From: Mesaphorura yosii
Lineage: Eukaryota > Arthropoda > Collembola > Poduromorpha > Tullbergiidae
Length of the DNA: 64,000 nucleotides
Reading direction: 5' to 3'
NCBI GenBank assembly: GCA_009869945.1
Contig: WIXG01000105.1
Location: 62,001 to 126,000 of the forward strand
Numbering within the stretch: the first letter of the stretch is position 1; the number at the start of each line of letters is the position of its first letter. The position numbers and the translations under genes are program-made. Below are positions 59,822 through 64,000 of the stretch, piece by piece. The notes below the pieces were generated by a model. That model was not told where the DNA came from, ran no database searches, and was given only the letters and a program-made list of their open reading frames with translations.

Positions 59822-61884
59822 ACGATTTTGTTGGGTAAGCTGTGTCAAGATTCCGATTTTTGACAGCAATTTCCAGTTTATGAATGCATTATCACTAAAT
59901 TTTTGAATCGAAGACGAGACGCAACAACCAATAAATTCTTGTATTGAATTGAAACTGTCAAGAATTTGGCTTTGGCTCAAATCAGCAGCCGCTGGTGAAT
60001 AAAACTGGCAAAAAATGAAGCTTAAATAAACCAATTTTATTTATTCACATAAAAAAGAACGCAATTACCGACAAATTCGGGCTAATCACGAAATTAGCAT
60101 GGCTAAATTCTAAAATTGTGAAGAATTCTAATTTTGTGAATCAAAAGCCGATGACAAATTCAAAATACGTTCAATGAAAACGAAGTTACCCAAAGATTTA
60201 TCTACTCAAATAGGTCAGAAATAGTATGAAATGAAAAACAACGACCAGTCACAATCACACACGAAATCCGTATTGTACTTTAGTATTGTACACTGTAATT
60301 TTACTACTCAACTGCCTTTGCACACCGCTCGCACGAAGAAAGTGCTCGGTGAATGCGCATTCTTCGGCTGAGGACGTGAAAGTAGTTTTGTGAGCAAGTA
60401 AAACCGTTTTTTGACTAGATTGCACTTTTTGTCCCGTACTTTGCCTTGCGACAGTTCTGGCGACAGTCTTACCTTAAAAGCTTATCTAAAACCTTACTCG
60501 CAATCGCAATCGTACGCGTATTCCTAACTAACTACGGCCTAATTGTCTACTCTAACCTGCAGCCCCTCACGACGTACTCAGATCCTAGCTACTCAACTAA
60601 ATCTAATGTCATGGAATGTGATCGAAGTAGGAAGTGGAAGAACTCACAACTTAACGCAACGCTGTGCCGGCGGTTCTCCAGTTGACAATCCAACCCTTAG
60701 CCTATGTCCTAGCTTTCTAATACCCGTTTTCCGACCTTATCAGTAAGTGCCTATATTGGCTATACCCTGCAGAACAAGCTTAAACCTTACTTCCATGTAT
60801 CGACAAATAAATAAAACGCTTCGGAATTTGAGAACGAAGAATGTTTTGAATGAATTTACATACGCTTGGAAAAAAACGGCAGAACTTTAATTAATAATTA
60901 AGGTTTCAGGTTTTCCAGAGCCAAATCGTCACCTTGCTGGCCCTCCATCGTTCAGGTCAGTACAAGTACTCCAGAGTAGGAGCGGAGGATCCAAGAACAC
61001 CAAACTGTAGCAGAGCAGACTCCAAAACTGGCGGCTCTCACAGTTGATTCAGAACACCTGCCCTGCGTCTTCGGAGCCGTTGGAGTAATGCAGTATCCTG
61101 AAATTAACACCAACAGTACTAAAGTTAGGTTTGTAACTGTGGGGTCTTATTTACTGTGTGCTAACCTCCGACTTCCAGGGCCCAGATTTGTCAGATCGGC
61201 CTTCCGATTCCAGTGAAACCAAAATTCCGGTACCAACTAAGCCCAACGTAACTCTAGTTAATTAATAAACTCAAAATTAAACGAAACTTAAATTAAATCG
61301 CGGCGACGCGACGGCGACTAACTACATTTTGGTTGCAAGTGTGGAAATAAAATGCTGGCTAGTCTTGTTCGAGTAACACAGCAGTACGAGGGCTAAATTA
61401 ATCAATAAAGAGGGAAAGACACCGAAAGTGGAAATGCGCACAACAACCCGATTCGGAGGGACGCGACGCATGAGCGCAGCAAGAAGCAGCAGCGATGAGA
61501 TTCTCGGTAAGGCAGGCAAGGGAAAGTGAACAAATAATCGTGGACTGTGGACTCGTGCCCAGATGGATTTCGGACCGGCGCCGACTGACTGCCAGACTTC
61601 AGCGGACCGCCAGTTCAGTGCGCTGCATTGCACTGCACTGGTCAAAGGTTAACGAACTATAGAAACGGCCTGGATCCCAAAATATACCAAACAAGGGTTC
61701 CAGTAAAATTCAGCTTCTTTTATAATGCTCATTAGTTTCAGAAACTTTCATATTGTCAACGGCGTCCTAAATGCTTATCTCCACAACCAACCTTCCAACT
61801 GATTCGTGGTTTACAAAATTCTTTAACCAGTTAACTGACAATCAGTGATTTGATATTGGATCCACGTGCTACCTAAATTAAAGC
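59822..61884. other. Flank of the scramblase-like gene; possible noncoding transcript
   Basis: No protein recognised. From about 60,420 to 61,265 the plus strand changes texture (C-rich, many CTTA/CCTA words, acceptor-like TTTCCAG at about 60,910-60,918 and 61,180-61,187, AATAAAT at 60,807). It could be exons of an unrecognised noncoding RNA, an unrecognised 5' UTR exon, or a decayed mobile element. Confidence 0.35.
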
Positions 61885-63229
61885 ATGGTGAACGTCGCAC
61901 TGGCCATCAACTCGGTCCAGGTCGCCAACATCGCCGAGGCCATGGTGGACGAGGAGGTGAAGGAGATCCGCAACAAGGAGAAAAGAACACTGCTCCTCGC
62001 TTCACGAGACGAGGAGGATAAAGAAATGAACGAGAGGTTGTTGCCGGGAGGTCTTTTCAGTAAGCCAGTGCACGCGATAAGCACTAAACGTCATTAATTA
62101 AATGGTTTCGCTCGGTTAAAGCTTCAGTCGTTGGCGTTCCTCCTGGCATGAGCGTCATTCAGCAGACGAGGCACGTCTTCATTCGTAAAGCTGGCTCCGA
62201 GTTTGTCAACAGTAAGGAATAGCCAAAAACCTGTAGATTTACGAATTACTCCAATTAAGAAGGTTCACTGCTTTTTGATTGACCCTGCGCAGGATTTTAT
62301 GACCTTAAGAATCGCTACGAGTTGCTGGACACTGACGGAATTCGTCTGCTCTACGCTGGCGAGACATACGAAGACTTTGAGGACCAAAATGGGTGTTTGG
62401 GAGCCAGCGCGGTCACATTCGACCTCACCCTGCTCGGCGTGCGTGGCGGAGGCGTGCTCAGCGTCAAGGCTAACAAACAAGGGGCAAGTTGGAGTTGCTT
62501 GTGGATATTCTGTAGCTAATATATTAATATTTAATATCGATTAATGGTATTGACTCTTGCTAGGTTGTAACTATCAGCGACTTTCGAGATTCGCTCGGCT
62601 CCGTGAAGGACACGACCGGGTTCCTCTGCTATGCCAGCCACCGCACGTACTCAGTCCGCGACCCCAAAAGCATCGAGGCATTCCAAATTCGTGCCAGCAA
62701 ACACAGCACGAGAAAGGAGCCAGAGTTTGAGATTTACGATGCGGACCACAACAAGATTGGGTGCATGCGCAAGACGTGGGAGGATAACGACGATCCGGAG
62801 CACGCCCCAATGTCTGATGCACTGTTTGGGGTCTGTTTCCCACAAGATATGGAGACCTACGAGAAGATTCTGCTGGTGGCGTCACTGTTTACGATTGTAA
62901 GTCTACGGCGCTTGCTTGCCCAAATTCAATGACGGGTACATAAACTGACTTTTGGCGTGGTTCCGCAGTATTTCCAGCACGTGCACGAAGGAGGGCATGG
63001 CTCCGTTCGAAACCAGTACTGCATTCTGGTTGTGTACATCCTCATCGCGGTCCTCGTCATTGGACTGACGCTTGGACTCGTCATCTGGTTCGCTGCTGGA
63101 CAGTCGCTTGAGCAAGGGCTGAGCGACCGTCCCACGACGACAACCGAGCCTGCTCTGATATCTTCATCACCATCGCCAACAACGACGCATGCTTCGTCGT
63201 CATTGAAATCATCAACACCAATATCATAA
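61885..63229 (+). CDS. Phospholipid-scramblase-like membrane protein
   Basis: Five exons: 61885-62059, 62128-62211, 62293-62483, 62564-62896 and 62969-63229, phases 1, 1, 0, 0, total 347 aa. The protein follows the scramblase (PLSCR) pattern. A charged N-terminus is followed by VGVPPGMSVIQQ, then the beta-rich NRYELLDTDGIRLLYAGE. Next is EFEIYDADHNKIGCMRKTW, and then the membrane-proximal SDALFGVCFPQDMETYEKILLVASLF, equivalent to the calcium-binding segment plus helix of PLSCRs. It lacks the Cys-rich palmitoylation cluster. Unlike usual PLSCRs it continues past that helix into a second strong helix (about 278-302) and a Ser/Thr-rich tail. PLSCRs are linked to calcium-dependent lipid mixing at the plasma membrane; activity here is not proven. 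Intron 3 is GC-AG. Start chosen because AAGCATGG is the first ATG in frame. Confidence 0.75.
62484..62563 (+). other. GC-AG intron
   Basis: Donor reads GGG|GCAAGT, the usual context of GC donors, and the acceptor is TTGCTAG. Phase 0 on both sides, 80 nt. There is no GT donor that keeps the frame. Confidence 0.8.
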
Positions 63230-63470
63230 GCGATTTCATCGCCATCGCAGTGCATTCCTCTCCCGTTAGTGCCATGAATGCATGAAGTTAACAAGACAAA
63301 AAAGACGTCGCGTGACGATGCGATGACAGCTCGTCTTCATAATCTGGGCTCGGGTCTCGTCATTGTGCCCTTTTGTTCTTTTCAGTATTAAACTGTGACG
63401 AAACCGAAACCAAGCTTATGTGATTATGATGTGATTTTCCTTTCCATTGTGGGCTACGCTACGCAATTAC

Positions 63471-63476
63471 AATAAA
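63471..63476 (+). terminator. Poly(A) signal of the scramblase-like gene
   Basis: AATAAA about 240 nt beyond the stop codon. Confidence 0.5.
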
Positions 63477-64000
63477 CAGTCATTAACATGTATTCGTGTA
63501 CACATACAAAATTGGTTCACGTCAGTCTTGATCAGCCTGACGATGATGACGATGACGGTGCTGACATATTTACGATTGTCGTGGTCTAATCGAGTCGAGT
63601 CGTAATCCCGATGTCATAATTACAAAGGAGAGCCCAAGCACAAAGACCCCAGACCTCAAAATGTTACGGAAATCGTGAATCGCGTGGCTGTCGCTGTCGC
63701 CGTTCGTCCTGGAATGAATATCGACTCAATTAAGTTAATTGCCCGTCGAGTCATAGAACTGGCACCCTGTGGCCTGAGCGAAACTGAGCCAATGAGCCCT
63801 GTCAGTCGTGTGGCCGGGCCTTTTGACTAACGTCCAGGATTTCCTCAACGATAATTTCATTTTCTCGTCTCGACAGACTCGGCCATGATCCATGAATAAT
63901 GACTATGACTGCCACATGCATTGATTACACAACAATGAAAGCGCAAATTGGGCTCGGCTCAATGTGCCAGGGCCAGGAATTACGTTAATATGATGAGGTC
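63477..64000. other. 3' flank, nothing recognised
   Basis: About 520 bp of unique-looking DNA with GAY-type and CGAGT words; no exon, RNA or element seen. Confidence 0.5.

Overview
The window looks like nuclear DNA of an arthropod. Spliceosomal genes with GT-AG introns of about 60-95 bp sit in large gene-poor tracts. CpG is not depleted, and there is no operon-like packing. The gene content (a beaten path-type neuronal Ig protein, an array of seven-helix chemoreceptor-like genes, a Gly/His-rich secreted protein, mariner and hAT-type transposons) fits a hexapod or other pancrustacean. The chemoreceptor-like family, with its C-terminal NLLLTF motif, makes me lean towards a springtail (Collembola). 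That placement is inference and rests on sequence impression only.

Layout. 1-9.73 kb: no gene recognised. 9.73-10.26 kb (minus): small secreted protein with one SH3b-like domain, with a dead mariner element (10,389-11,664) inserted about 130 bp upstream of its start codon. 12.0-19.9 kb (minus): tandem array of five chemoreceptor-like units, of which three are intact (374-376 aa, same exon phases) and two are pseudogenes. One intact copy carries an extra 63-nt intron. 20.6-22.15 kb (minus): Gly/Gln/Pro-rich protein with a CxxC-type C-terminal domain. It lies head-to-head with a ten-exon cohesin kleisin of the Rad21/Rec8 type at 22.8-25.8 kb (plus). 25.8-32.1 kb: no gene seen. 32.1-33.1 kb (minus): three-exon secreted Gly/His/Tyr-rich protein with a TATA/Inr promoter. 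36.0-55.1 kb (minus): complete seven-exon beat-family gene, 305 aa, with a 13.8-kb first intron. 59.27-59.81 kb: hAT-type MITE with a perfect 8-bp target duplication. 61.9-63.2 kb (plus): five-exon phospholipid-scramblase-like membrane protein with one GC-AG intron.

The genes do not form one pathway. The chemoreceptor array is a local birth-and-death cluster. The CxxC gene and the kleisin gene share one 660-bp intergenic region and may share a promoter. All multi-exon models were assembled by reading splice sites by eye and checking that reading-frame phases close. All close except one intron of the kleisin gene, which is reported separately. No tRNA, rRNA or CRISPR feature could be supported, although a tRNA-like hairpin pair is noted near 49.55 kb.
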